Assembly (NCBI GenBank): GCA_045595785.1
Contig: JAZOBE010000025.1
Coordinates: forward strand, 1 to 49,668
Direction of reading: 5' to 3'
DNA: 49,668 nucleotides
Origin: SFLA01 sp045595785
GTDB taxonomy: Bacteria; Bacillota; Clostridia; Oscillospirales; CAG-382
Part shown: positions 33,487 through 40,787 of the stretch, in pieces
How positions within the stretch are numbered: position 1 is the stretch's first letter
Layout: each line of letters starts with the position of its first letter
The notes under the pieces: generated by a model
Database searches by the model: none
Told to the model about the DNA's origin: nothing
Seen by the model: only the letters and a program-made list of their open reading frames with translations
Program-made: the position numbers and the translations under genes

Positions 33487-33515
33487 ATGATATCCTATTC
33501 CCATTATCTTGTCAA
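33487..33515 (-). promoter_or_regulatory. sigma-A promoter of the small lipoprotein gene
   Basis: TTGACA at 33515-33510, 17-bp spacer, TATCAT at 33492-33487 on the minus strand. Confidence 0.7.
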
Positions 33516-33610
33516 TAAACAAAATGTAAAAGCGACAAAAAATCCGTTTTTTGCACCTTACTGTTCGCACGGCAATAATTACAACTTACCACAATTTCTC
33601 ATTTCTCATT

Positions 33611-33650
33611 AAAAAATCACCTTGTGAACAATGTTCGCAAGATGATTTTT
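33611..33650. terminator. imperfect hairpin, likely terminator after the MATE gene
   Basis: AAAAATCACCTTGTGAAC / GTTCGCAAGATGATTTTT with loop AAT: a long stem with three mismatches and flanking A/T runs. The remaining gap 33516-33610 shows no gene or motif. Confidence 0.55.
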
Positions 33651-33655
33651 GTTTT

Positions 33656-33846
33656 TTGGGGTGTTTTTCAGGGTCCCCGGAAATCCGCATGGATTTTTGG
33701 GGTATGTTTTCGGGGTCCCCGCAAAAGCGTTTTAATCGAAATATTCTGTCTGTAGTGGTATTTCGTGAAATACCCTCGGTGTCCTAAAAACCTTTTGTGG
33801 GGTGTTTTTTCGGGGTCCCCGCAAATCGAAGATTTGTGGGGTGATA
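33656..33846. repeat. cluster of three inverted class A palindromes
   Basis: Unit a: GGGTCCCCGGAAATCC...GGATTTTTGGGG (33671-33702). Unit b: arms CCCCGCAAAAG (33717-33727) and CTTTTGTGGGG (33792-33802) separated by about 64 bp that hold TATTTCGTGAAATA. Unit c: CGGGGTCCCCGCAAATC/GATTTGTGGGGTGA (33811-33844). All are in reverse orientation relative to the copies elsewhere, and the last ends at the MATE stop codon. Confidence 0.72.
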
Positions 33847-33848
33847 CT

Positions 33849-35189
33849 TTAATATCCGTATTTTTTCTTTTTACCGAGTATGAATATTACCGAAAGGGAA
33901 GCGGCGGCAAGCTCTGCAACCACCACCGACCACCAGATGCCGTCTGTTCCCCAGACAAGAGGAAGCAGCATTACCGCTGCTATCTGGAACACCAGCGTGC
34001 GGAGGAAGGACATTATGGCAGAGGTAAGACCATCGTTAAGGGCGGTAAAGAAGGAGGAGCCGTATATAGCCAGCCCCGCAAACAAAAAAGAGAAGGAGAA
34101 CACGCGGAAGCCGGTAAGTGTCAGATCAAGAAGAGTTTTATCGTACCCGACGAACAGCAGTGAAAGGGGGCGCGCCAGCAGCTCCCCTGCCCCAAGCATT
34201 GCAACCGAAGTAAGAGAAATGAGAAGCAAGCTCTTTTTAAGAATGGAGCGAAGCTCTTTTTTGTTGCCTGCCCCGAAATGATAACCGATGACGGGAGATA
34301 CGCCCACCGAATATCCGATAAATATGGCGAGGAAGATCATGTTGACGTACATAAGCACGCCGTATGCGGCAACACCGTCCTCCCCTGCGAATTCATAAAG
34401 CTGATAGTTATACAGCATTCCCACCAGCGACATGGATATGTTGCTGAGTAATTCGGAGGAGCCATTGGTACACACCTTTATAAGAGAAGCAAGCTGAAAA
34501 TAAGGCTTACCCAAGCGGAGAGACGATGAATTGCGGAAGGAAAAATATATTATAGGAACAAAGCCGCCTACGAAAGCGGAAAGTGCGGTAGCAGCAGCCG
34601 CGCCGGTAAGCCCCCACTCCAGACCGCCGTACTGCTTTGGCAGGACGAACAGCGCGTCCAGACCCATATTGGTGACGCCTGCGCCTACTGTTACCAGCAG
34701 ACCGAGAGTAGGCTTTTCAGCCACGGGGAAAAAGCTTTGGAATTCGTACTGAAGCATAAAAAAGGGCAACGCCGCCATAAGTATGCTTCCGTAAAGAACG
34801 CAGTTTTCAAGCAGTTCACCCTCTGCGCCCAGCAGAGAAGCAACGGGACGGAGAAGCAGTAAGCCTGCCGCGCCGATAATTACGCTTGCCGCCAAAGTGA
34901 TGTACACCAGCATTGAAAACAGCTTGTTTGCTTTTATGCTATCCCCTTCCCCCATGGTTTTGGAGATGAGCGCACTGCCGCCGGTACCAAACATAAAGCC
35001 GAAGGCGCCAAGCACCATTATAAAGGGATATATAAAGTTAACTGCGGCGAAAGGAGTTTTGCCCACAAAGTTTGACACGAAGTATCCGTCCACAACACCG
35101 TAGACAGACATAAATATCATCATAACGATGGAAGGCAAGGTAAAGCGCAAAAGCTTTTTGTAACCAAAGCTTTCCGAAAGACGTATCAT
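33849..35189 (-). CDS. MATE family efflux transporter
   Basis: 446 residues from the ATG at 35189 (MIRLSESFGYKKLL), preceded by AAAGGAG. Twelve hydrophobic segments in two similar halves; PSIVMMIFMSVYGVVDGYFVSNFVG in TM1 and GTGGSALISKTMGEGD after TM2 are typical MatE signatures, and IGYSVGVSPVIGYHFGAGNKKELR is the counterpart in the second half. MATE proteins export cationic drugs or metabolites against Na+ or H+. Monocistronic with a full-consensus promoter. The substrate cannot be told. Confidence 0.9.
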   Translation of the reverse strand: MIRLSESFGYKKLLRFTLPSIVMMIFMSVYGVVDGYFVSNFVGKTPFAAVNFIYPFIMVLGAFGFMFGTGGSALISKTMGEGDSIKANKLFSMLVYITLAASVIIGAAGLLLLRPVASLLGAEGELLENCVLYGSILMAALPFFMLQYEFQSFFPVAEKPTLGLLVTVGAGVTNMGLDALFVLPKQYGGLEWGLTGAAAATALSAFVGGFVPIIYFSFRNSSSLRLGKPYFQLASLIKVCTNGSSELLSNISMSLVGMLYNYQLYEFAGEDGVAAYGVLMYVNMIFLAIFIGYSVGVSPVIGYHFGAGNKKELRSILKKSLLLISLTSVAMLGAGELLARPLSLLFVGYDKTLLDLTLTGFRVFSFSFLFAGLAIYGSSFFTALNDGLTSAIMSFLRTLVFQIAAVMLLPLVWGTDGIWWSVVVAELAAASLSVIFILGKKKKYGY

Positions 35190-35223
35190 TTTTCTTTTTC
35201 TCCTTTCACACAGACTGACGGGT

Positions 35224-35252
35224 ATTATAATATATATGAAAACAAATGTCAA
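35224..35252 (-). promoter_or_regulatory. consensus sigma-A promoter of the MATE gene
   Basis: TTGACA at 35252-35247, 17-bp spacer, TATAAT at 35229-35224 on the minus strand. A class A repeat begins 1-2 bp upstream of the -35. Confidence 0.82.
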
Positions 35253-35253
35253 T

Positions 35254-35290
35254 AATCACCCCAAGAAGTCTGCGACTTCTCGGGGACCCT
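35254..35290. repeat. class A palindromic repeat
   Basis: AATCACCCCAAGAAGTC/GACTTCTCGGGGACCC: perfect inner stem AGAAGTC/GACTTCT with the conserved CACCCC head and GGGGACCC tail. Confidence 0.68.
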
Positions 35291-35328
35291 GCGAAATCGC
35301 CCGTAAAATATTCGCATTACAACAAAAC

Positions 35329-35352
35329 GGATGGGGCAAGCCCCATCCCTAC
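35329..35352 (-). repeat. class B REP with GTAG foot
   Basis: The minus strand reads GTAG, then a perfect 9-bp hairpin GGATGGGGC/GCCCCATCC with 2-nt loop. A GTAG tetranucleotide at the 5' foot of a hairpin is the recognition layout known for E. coli REP and its TnpA-REP. It resembles the motif at 10622-10642 and inside the RAYT gene. Confidence 0.65.
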
Positions 35353-35383
35353 AATATAGCCATAACGTTTCGATAACACCAAA

Positions 35384-35411
35384 AACCGACAAGCAGGGAG
35401 GCTTGTCGGTT
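35384..35411. terminator. terminator of the nrdD operon
   Basis: Perfect 11-bp stem AACCGACAAGC / GCTTGTCGGTT, loop AGGGAG, with A/T runs both sides. It follows the stop of the last gene of the minus-strand nrdD operon. Confidence 0.82.
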
Positions 35412-35437
35412 TATTCATAGTTTGTTCGATACGCAAA

Positions 35438-36016
35438 TCACAAAATGACAAGACTTATTTTTGCAATCAAGGGGTCTTCCTCGTCAACAACAAAAGGGTC
35501 TTCCATCAGCGCATTATAAAAGGCTTCGGCGGTTTCAAAATCGTCAAACAAGCCGTGTTTGTTTAGCTTTTTCGCAAAACGTTTATATTCTGCTTGATTA
35601 AGATACCAACAAATGCCCTCTTCGCTCAAATTAGGATTGACGACCTCATAGCCCAACGTTTGCAGAGCAGGCGTTGCACCGACCCAGCAAGGCTCGCACC
35701 GAGTAGATTCAATAAAGCATACTCTTGTTTTTATATCCAGCTCGTTACAGCGCTTCATATAATCGCGGTACAGTTGCTCATCGCTGATCACCCACAAAGG
35801 AATAACGTTATTTTCCCTCTTGGTATCTTTATATACGCCTTGAGCCATTCTATCACAGAGAGCATTATCTATTTCATCTTTGATGTGCGCCAAAGGGAAC
35901 TTGCCATACCTGGCTGCACCGCAGTACACTTTATCGACCAAGGCAAACCTGCCCTTTTCCAAAAAATCGATATTCTCAACGGACATATCCTGAATATATA
36001 TTCCGTTTGCGTACAT
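35438..36016 (-). CDS. protein of unknown function in the nrdD-trxB operon
   Basis: 192 residues if started at the ATG at 36014-36016 (MYANGIYIQDM), which has AAAGGCGG nine bases upstream. An in-frame ATG at 36040 overlaps the DUF1294 stop as ATGA and is the alternative start. The protein is soluble, mixed alpha/beta, with DFLEKGRFALVDKVY, LAHIKDEIDNALCDRM, VIPLWVISDEQLYRDYMKRC and a CEPCW pair (residues near 120). It ends in hydrophobic AKISLVIL. No family recognised. Codon use is less biased than in nrdD. Its place after trxB hints at a redox-linked or merely co-transcribed role; no function is claimed. Confidence 0.65.
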   Translation of the reverse strand: MYANGIYIQDMSVENIDFLEKGRFALVDKVYCGAARYGKFPLAHIKDEIDNALCDRMAQGVYKDTKRENNVIPLWVISDEQLYRDYMKRCNELDIKTRVCFIESTRCEPCWVGATPALQTLGYEVVNPNLSEEGICWYLNQAEYKRFAKKLNKHGLFDDFETAEAFYNALMEDPFVVDEEDPLIAKISLVIL

Positions 36017-36036
36017 AGGATGACCGCCTTTCCCTT

Positions 36037-36297
36037 TCATACAATAAATATATTTATCACCGTTTGCAAAAGCATTATTACGGGAAGTCCTATCATAAAG
36101 GACAAGTGCTTTGTTTTGTGGCGGATAACAAGCATTGTAATATACATTGCCGCACTTCCGCCGAGGATGGCGAAAACAAAAAGCAGTTTTTCCGGCACAC
36201 GCCATTTCTTGTGCTTTGCGGCGTATTTATCATACACCGTTAAAGCTACCCCGAACAGGCTGAAGCAAAGATATATTATATATAGGAAAACACTCAT
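36037..36297 (-). CDS. DUF1294 small membrane protein
   Basis: 86 residues with three to four hydrophobic helices. ALTVYDKYAAKHKKWRVPEKLLF, GGSAAMYITM, and RHKTKHLSFMIGLPVIM are the family's conserved blocks (YDKxxA, RIPE-like, RHKTxHxxF). Function unknown. Its ATG overlaps the trxB stop as TAATG, indicating translational coupling. Confidence 0.85.
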   Translation of the reverse strand: MSVFLYIIYLCFSLFGVALTVYDKYAAKHKKWRVPEKLLFVFAILGGSAAMYITMLVIRHKTKHLSFMIGLPVIMLLQTVINIFIV

Positions 36298-37199
36298 TAC
36301 ATTCCGTCTATATAACGCATTGCGGCGAGAGCGGCGGTTGCGCCGTCTGCAACAGCGGTGGCTATCTGACGGATACGCTTACTGCGGCAATCGCCTGCAA
36401 CGAAGATACCCTCACAATCGGTAAGAGTGTCTTCTGCAGAGGGAACGTAGCCCCAGTTATCAAGAGAAACAAGTCCCGAAACAAACTCGTTCTGAGGAAC
36501 AAGTCCGATTGCGACAAACATACCGTCTACATAGAGCACCTTTTCCCCGTCACCGCCGGAGATGCGTATGCCGGTAAGCTCTTTATCTCCCACGATGCCG
36601 GTAACAACGTGGCCGGTGATAAACTCTACGTTGGATTTTTCTTTAAGCGCATCAATAAGCTTTTGCTCGCCGGTAAAGTAATCCAGGTTCTGAACCAGAG
36701 TTACCTTTTTACATCCCTCGGAAAGAAGCACCGCCTCCTGAAGGGCGGAGTTTCCGCCGCCGATGACCGCAACGGATTTTCCTTTATAAAAGGCTCCGTC
36801 ACACACGGCGCAATAGGAAATTCCCTCTCCGGTAAACTCGTTCTCACGGTCAACGCCAAGCTGTCTGTGCTTTGCGCCTGCGGCGATAATAACGGTTTTT
36901 GCTTCGTAAACGCCGTATTCGCCTACAGCGCGGAAGCCGCCGTCTATCTTTTCAATACTCTTTATCTCATCGGGCTCAAGGGACGCGCCCTGCTCCAACA
37001 CCTGACCCACCATAGCATCTGCAAGCTCGGTGCCGGAAACGGTGTTGAAGCCGGGATAGTTTTCTATTCTGGGAGAAAAGGTCATTTGTCCGCCAAAGGC
37101 ACCCTTTTCAACTACGGTAACCTCCTTTTCGCCGCGGCGGGCGTAAAGGGCGGCGGTGAGCCCCGCAGGGCCCGCGCCTATTACAAGAATATCTATCAT
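36297..37199 (-). CDS. trxB: thioredoxin-disulfide reductase
   Basis: 300-residue flavoprotein. FAD-binding GAGPAG at residues 8-13, redox-active CAVC at 130-133, NAD(P)-binding GGGNSA following, and a C-terminal FAD motif FVAGDC. It passes electrons from NAD(P)H, via FAD and the CxxC pair, to a redoxin. Its start overlaps the nrdD stop (TAATG), and nrdD ends in a redoxin domain with CPNC, so that domain is the likely partner. NADPH versus NADH use is not clear from sequence. Confidence 0.94.
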   Translation of the reverse strand: MIDILVIGAGPAGLTAALYARRGEKEVTVVEKGAFGGQMTFSPRIENYPGFNTVSGTELADAMVGQVLEQGASLEPDEIKSIEKIDGGFRAVGEYGVYEAKTVIIAAGAKHRQLGVDRENEFTGEGISYCAVCDGAFYKGKSVAVIGGGNSALQEAVLLSEGCKKVTLVQNLDYFTGEQKLIDALKEKSNVEFITGHVVTGIVGDKELTGIRISGGDGEKVLYVDGMFVAIGLVPQNEFVSGLVSLDNWGYVPSAEDTLTDCEGIFVAGDCRSKRIRQIATAVADGATAALAAMRYIDGM

Positions 37200-39589
37200 T
37201 ATTTGGTCACCATATCAATATAGCGGCGGATGTTGCCTACGCCTACGTATTTTTCAACGCTTCCGTCATCAGAGGTGATAACGAGAGTAGGTGCCTGCTT
37301 TATACCAAGCTCGGTAGCAAGTTCGGCGTTTTGCTCTGCCAACAGCTTTTCAAAGCCGATGCCTGCTTTTTCAAGTAAAGCGGCGGCTATCTTGCAGTTG
37401 GGGCAGGTTGCGGTAGCAAAGAGAACTGCGGCGCCTTCTGCGGCAATGGGAGCCTCCTGCTCACAGCAAGGGCTTTCGGTTACGGGAGCAGTTTCCTCAC
37501 CGTCTACGCGAGCCATGCTCTTGGGGATATTGTAAGATTTTCTTTCTTTATATTCCTGAGTCTTACCGATATTCCAGTTCTGAACGGGACGGTAGTAACC
37601 GGTAATACGGGAATATACCTCGGTATCCTCGCCGCATACGGGGCACTTCCATTCCTCGCCTGCGATATAACCGTGGTTACGGCAAACGGAATAAACGGGA
37701 GAAAGAGTATAATAAGGAAGCTTATAGTTGGTAGCGATCTTGCGTACGAGATTTGCGGCTGCCTTCCAATCGGGAAGCTTTTCACCGAGGAACGCGTGGA
37801 ATACGGTACCGGAGGTGTAAAGGGTCTGCAGTTCGTCCTGAACGTCAAGTGCTGTAAAGATATCGTCGGTATAGCCAACGGGCAGATGAGAGGAGTTGGT
37901 GTAATAAGGAGTTTCCTCACCGCCGCCTGCGGTAATGATATCGGGATAATGCTTAAGGTCATGCTTTGCAAGACGGTAAGAGGTGGACTCTGCGGGAGTA
38001 GCCTCAAGGTTATACAGATCGCCGTATTTTTCCTGATAATCGGAAAGGCGTTCTCTCATGTGGTTAAGCACGTCCTTGGTGAACTGCTGTGCCTTTTCGT
38101 TGGTGAGGTCTTCTCTTATCCAGCTTGCGTTAAGGCAGGCTTCGTTCATACCAACAAGACCGATGGTGGAGAAGTGGTTGTTGAAGGTGCCCAGATAACG
38201 CTTGGTGTAAGGATACAGACCCTCGTTCATAAGCTTGGTGATAACGGTACGCTTTACCTTAAGGGAGCGAGCGGAGATATCCATTATCTTATCAAGACGT
38301 GCATAGAATTCCTTTTCGTCCTTTGCAAGGTATGCGATACGGGGAATGTTTATGGTAACAACGCCTACGGAACCGGTGGATTCGCCGCTGCCGAAGAAGC
38401 CGCCGGACTTTTTACGAAGTTCACGAAGGTCAAGACGGAGACGGCAGCACATAGAACGAACGTCGCTGGGCTCCATATCGCTGTTTACGTAGTTGGAGAA
38501 GTAAGGAGTGCCGTATTTGGAGGTCATCTCAAACAGGAGACGGTTGTTCTCTGTTTCGGACCAATCGAAATCTGCGGTGATGGAATAAGTGGGAATAGGA
38601 TACTGGAAGCCTCTGCCGTTAGCGTCGCCCTCGATCATGATCTCGATAAACGCCTTGTTTATCATATCCATTTCCTTCTTGCAATCCTTGTACTTGAAGT
38701 CCATTTCCTTGCCGCCTACTATTGCGGGAAGCTCTGCAAGGTCTGCAGGAACGGTCCAGTCCAGAGTGATGTTGGAGAAGGGAGCCTGAGTACCCCAACG
38801 GGAAGGAGTGTTTACACCGTAAATGAAGGATTCGATACACTTTTTAACCTGCTCGTAATCAAGGTTGTCCACCTTAACGAAGGGTGCAAGATAAGTATCA
38901 AAGGAGGAGAACGCCTGCGCGCCTGCCCACTCGTTCTGCATAATGCCGAGGAAGTTTACCATCTGGTTGCAAAGGGTTGCCAGGTGGCTTGCGGGAGAGG
39001 AAGTGATCTTGCCGGGAACGCCGCCCAAGCCCTCCTGAATGAGCTGCTTGAGAGACCAACCTGCACAGTAGCCGGTAAGCATGGAAAGATCGTGAATGTG
39101 AATATCACCGTTGATGTGAGCGTTTGCAACCTCATCGTCATAAACCTCGCTCAGCCAATAGTTAGCGGTGATGGAGCCGGAGTTGTGAAGGATAAGACCG
39201 CCTACGGAATATGTAACGGTGGAGTTTTCCTTAACGCGCCAGTCGGTAACGTTAACGTAATCGTCAACCAGCTTTTTATAGTCAAGCACAGAGCTCTTTA
39301 CCTGACGGAGCTTCTCTCTGTTGCGGCGGTAAAGGATGTATGCCTTTGCAACGTCGCCGTAGCCCGCCTGAATAAGCACGCTTTCAACACTGTCCTGAAT
39401 ATCCTCAACAGATATAAGATCGTCTACTATCTTGCTCTCAAAATCTGCGGTGACCTTAAGTGCTATAAAGTCTATAACCGATATGTTGTAGTTCTTTTCC
39501 TGTGCGTCAAAAGCCGCTTTTATTGCGCCGGTGATCTTGGAAATATCAAAATCATTGATTTTACCGTCTCTTTTTATAACCTGATACAT
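37199..39589 (-). CDS. nrdD: anaerobic (class III) ribonucleotide reductase with fused C-terminal redoxin domain
   Basis: 796 residues from the ATG at 39587-39589 (MYQVIKRDGK), with AAGGAG upstream. Residues 1-95 are the ATP-cone allosteric domain. Active-site cysteines are seen in TGYCAGWSL and RSMCCRLRLD. A zinc site CRNH...CPVC precedes the glycyl-radical motif RITGYY with the radical Gly at about 664. Ordinary NrdD ends some 40-50 residues later. Here about residues 720-796 add a thioredoxin/glutaredoxin-like fold (VLFATATCPNCKIAA, cysteines at about 729 and 732; IKQAPTLVI with the cis-Pro). It reduces ribonucleoside triphosphates anaerobically. No nrdG activase gene is in the window. Regulated by paired NrdR boxes. 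Confidence 0.95.
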   Translation of the reverse strand: MYQVIKRDGKINDFDISKITGAIKAAFDAQEKNYNISVIDFIALKVTADFESKIVDDLISVEDIQDSVESVLIQAGYGDVAKAYILYRRNREKLRQVKSSVLDYKKLVDDYVNVTDWRVKENSTVTYSVGGLILHNSGSITANYWLSEVYDDEVANAHINGDIHIHDLSMLTGYCAGWSLKQLIQEGLGGVPGKITSSPASHLATLCNQMVNFLGIMQNEWAGAQAFSSFDTYLAPFVKVDNLDYEQVKKCIESFIYGVNTPSRWGTQAPFSNITLDWTVPADLAELPAIVGGKEMDFKYKDCKKEMDMINKAFIEIMIEGDANGRGFQYPIPTYSITADFDWSETENNRLLFEMTSKYGTPYFSNYVNSDMEPSDVRSMCCRLRLDLRELRKKSGGFFGSGESTGSVGVVTINIPRIAYLAKDEKEFYARLDKIMDISARSLKVKRTVITKLMNEGLYPYTKRYLGTFNNHFSTIGLVGMNEACLNASWIREDLTNEKAQQFTKDVLNHMRERLSDYQEKYGDLYNLEATPAESTSYRLAKHDLKHYPDIITAGGGEETPYYTNSSHLPVGYTDDIFTALDVQDELQTLYTSGTVFHAFLGEKLPDWKAAANLVRKIATNYKLPYYTLSPVYSVCRNHGYIAGEEWKCPVCGEDTEVYSRITGYYRPVQNWNIGKTQEYKERKSYNIPKSMARVDGEETAPVTESPCCEQEAPIAAEGAAVLFATATCPNCKIAAALLEKAGIGFEKLLAEQNAELATELGIKQAPTLVITSDDGSVEKYVGVGNIRRYIDMVTK

Positions 39590-39635
39590 TTTTCTCTTCT
39601 CCTTTATATTAGTTTCTTTATTGTCAGCGAGATAG

Positions 39636-39664
39636 AGTATACCACACGATTGTGTGTTTGTCAA
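39636..39664 (-). promoter_or_regulatory. sigma-A promoter of the nrdD operon
   Basis: TTGACA at 39664-39659, 17-bp spacer, TATACT at 39641-39636 on the minus strand, 47 bp from the nrdD start. The spacer is almost entirely the proximal NrdR box. Confidence 0.82.
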
Positions 39665-39689
39665 TACCAAAAAACACAATATCTTGTGT
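39642..39689 (-). promoter_or_regulatory. paired NrdR operator boxes
   Basis: Distal box ACACAAGATATTGTGT (39689-39674) and proximal box ACACACAATCGTGTGG (39657-39642) on the minus strand. They are 16-bp palindromes with centres 32 bp apart, i.e. about three helical turns, the usual spacing of NrdR sites. They cover the -35 flank and promoter spacer, so NrdR with (d)ATP should block transcription. nrdR itself is not in the window. Confidence 0.85.
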
Positions 39690-39717
39690 TTTTGCCAAGA
39701 AAATTACAAAAAAAGAA

Positions 39718-39753
39718 ATACCCCACAAATCTCCGATTTGTGCGGACCCCGAT
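39718..39753. repeat. class A palindromic repeat
   Basis: TACCCCACAAATCTCCGATTTG, TGCGGACCCCGA at 39719-39752: perfect inner stem CAAATC/GATTTG. It lies between the NrdR boxes and the terminator at 39760. Confidence 0.68.
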
Positions 39754-39759
39754 AAAAAA

Positions 39760-39785
39760 CTCCCCGAGAGAAACCTCTCGGGGAG
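39760..39785 (-). terminator. terminator of the membrane-anchored protein gene
   Basis: Perfect 11-bp stem CTCCCCGAGAG / CTCTCGGGGAG with loop AAAC, followed on the minus strand by TTTTTTAT. It prevents read-through into the nrdD promoter region. Confidence 0.85.
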
Positions 39786-39797
39786 AATGGGTACAGG

Positions 39798-40487
39798 TTA
39801 TTCGGTTACAAGACCATTGGCTGCGCGAATAGCTGCGATATTTTCACGCTGTTCATCTGTGGGGTATACGGTGGAAACGTTTCCGTTTCCGTCAGCAAAA
39901 GAAACCGTGATTCCGTTACGGAATATAAAGAAAGGGTATTCTGTCTTTGTTATCCACTCGCCTTCAAACTCACCCAACATATATGCTTTGAACCACTCTT
40001 CCGCCGATGTATATTTGCCGTTTTCGGGATTCGCCAGCAATATTGTCATATTAAGCCAAAATGATGTGTTAAAATAGATTTCGTCAGAACCAAAAAGATC
40101 ATTCAACACATCGTTTGACTGAGTATATCTGGTTGAGGGCATATCAGCAGCTATGGTGTCCCAAGCGCAAGCGAGAACATCGCGCCGATATTGTGCATAT
40201 TCTTCTTCCGTCACATTGCTCCAATTTTCGTTTACAATATCTGTATTCACTGTAATGCCGTTGACAGCCAAAGCTGCGTCGTTAGAGCTATACATGTTTT
40301 CCGCTTTCTCAACAGCCGCATAAAAATCTTCCAAAGTAAGAACCCCGTTGTAGGTATCAATTTTATCAAGCGTCCCCGAAACCAATTCCACATCGCTCAA
40401 TTCATTTTCAACCATTATTCCTGCTCCCATAAGAAATACACAGCCTATGAGAACCAACGAAATGATAAGATACATTTTGCTTTTCAT
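39798..40487 (-). CDS. membrane-anchored or lipid-anchored protein of unknown function
   Basis: 229 residues from the ATG at 40487 (MKSKMYLIISLVLIGCVF), preceded by AAGGAGA. One N-terminal hydrophobic segment; LIGC could be a weak lipobox, otherwise it is a signal anchor. The external part is acidic, with DKIDTYNGVLTLEDFYAAVEKAENMY and a C-terminal ITKTEYPFFIFRNGITVSFADGNGNVSTVYPTDEQRENIAAI. No family recognised. It is transcribed divergently from the GntR-ABC operon, whose -35 lies only about 30 bp from its own, so the same regulator may control both. Confidence 0.7.
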   Translation of the reverse strand: MKSKMYLIISLVLIGCVFLMGAGIMVENELSDVELVSGTLDKIDTYNGVLTLEDFYAAVEKAENMYSSNDAALAVNGITVNTDIVNENWSNVTEEEYAQYRRDVLACAWDTIAADMPSTRYTQSNDVLNDLFGSDEIYFNTSFWLNMTILLANPENGKYTSAEEWFKAYMLGEFEGEWITKTEYPFFIFRNGITVSFADGNGNVSTVYPTDEQRENIAAIRAANGLVTE

Positions 40488-40650
40488 TATAAAATCTCCT
40501 TTCAAAATTGTGTTTTTATTATGAAATCGTTATAGTATACCGTTTCAACAGATAAGAGCAGTTTTTGCCTCTTCACTATATAAATGTCTGAAAATGGGAA
40601 AACGTCTATAAAATTTTTGAAAAAATTAAAAAATTTTTATTTACAATAAT

Positions 40651-40679
40651 ATTTTACCATGTACTTCCTTACGTGTCAA
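40651..40679 (-). promoter_or_regulatory. sigma-A promoter of the membrane-anchored protein gene
   Basis: TTGACA at 40679-40674, 17-bp spacer, TAAAAT at 40656-40651 on the minus strand. It predicts a long leader of about 157 nt, A/T-rich, in which no riboswitch is recognised. Confidence 0.7.
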
Positions 40680-40709
40680 TGAACAAAGTGTAAACAACAC
40701 AAAAAGCTC

Positions 40710-40738
40710 TTGACAAATAGCGTATGCTATGTTACACT
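40710..40738 (+). promoter_or_regulatory. sigma-A promoter of the GntR-ABC operon with possible operator
   Basis: TTGACA at 40710-40715, 17-bp spacer, TACACT at 40733-40738. AGTGTA (40687-40692) and TACACT (40733-40738, 40759-40764) half-sites surround the promoter. Similar hexamers are reported as YtrA operators, but the spacings here are not the usual one, so an operator is only suggested. Confidence 0.72.
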
Positions 40739-40787
40739 AACTGTGTTAATACGGATAGTACACTTGGAGAAAGGAGATGTGTTTGTT

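Noticed and set aside
10546..39753. CRISPR array
   Set aside because: The palindromic units are widely dispersed, variable in the centre and have no regular spacers; no cas genes are present.
37673..39832. 719-codon plus-strand frame opposite nrdD
   Set aside because: Shadow of nrdD; it runs through the NrdR operator and promoter.
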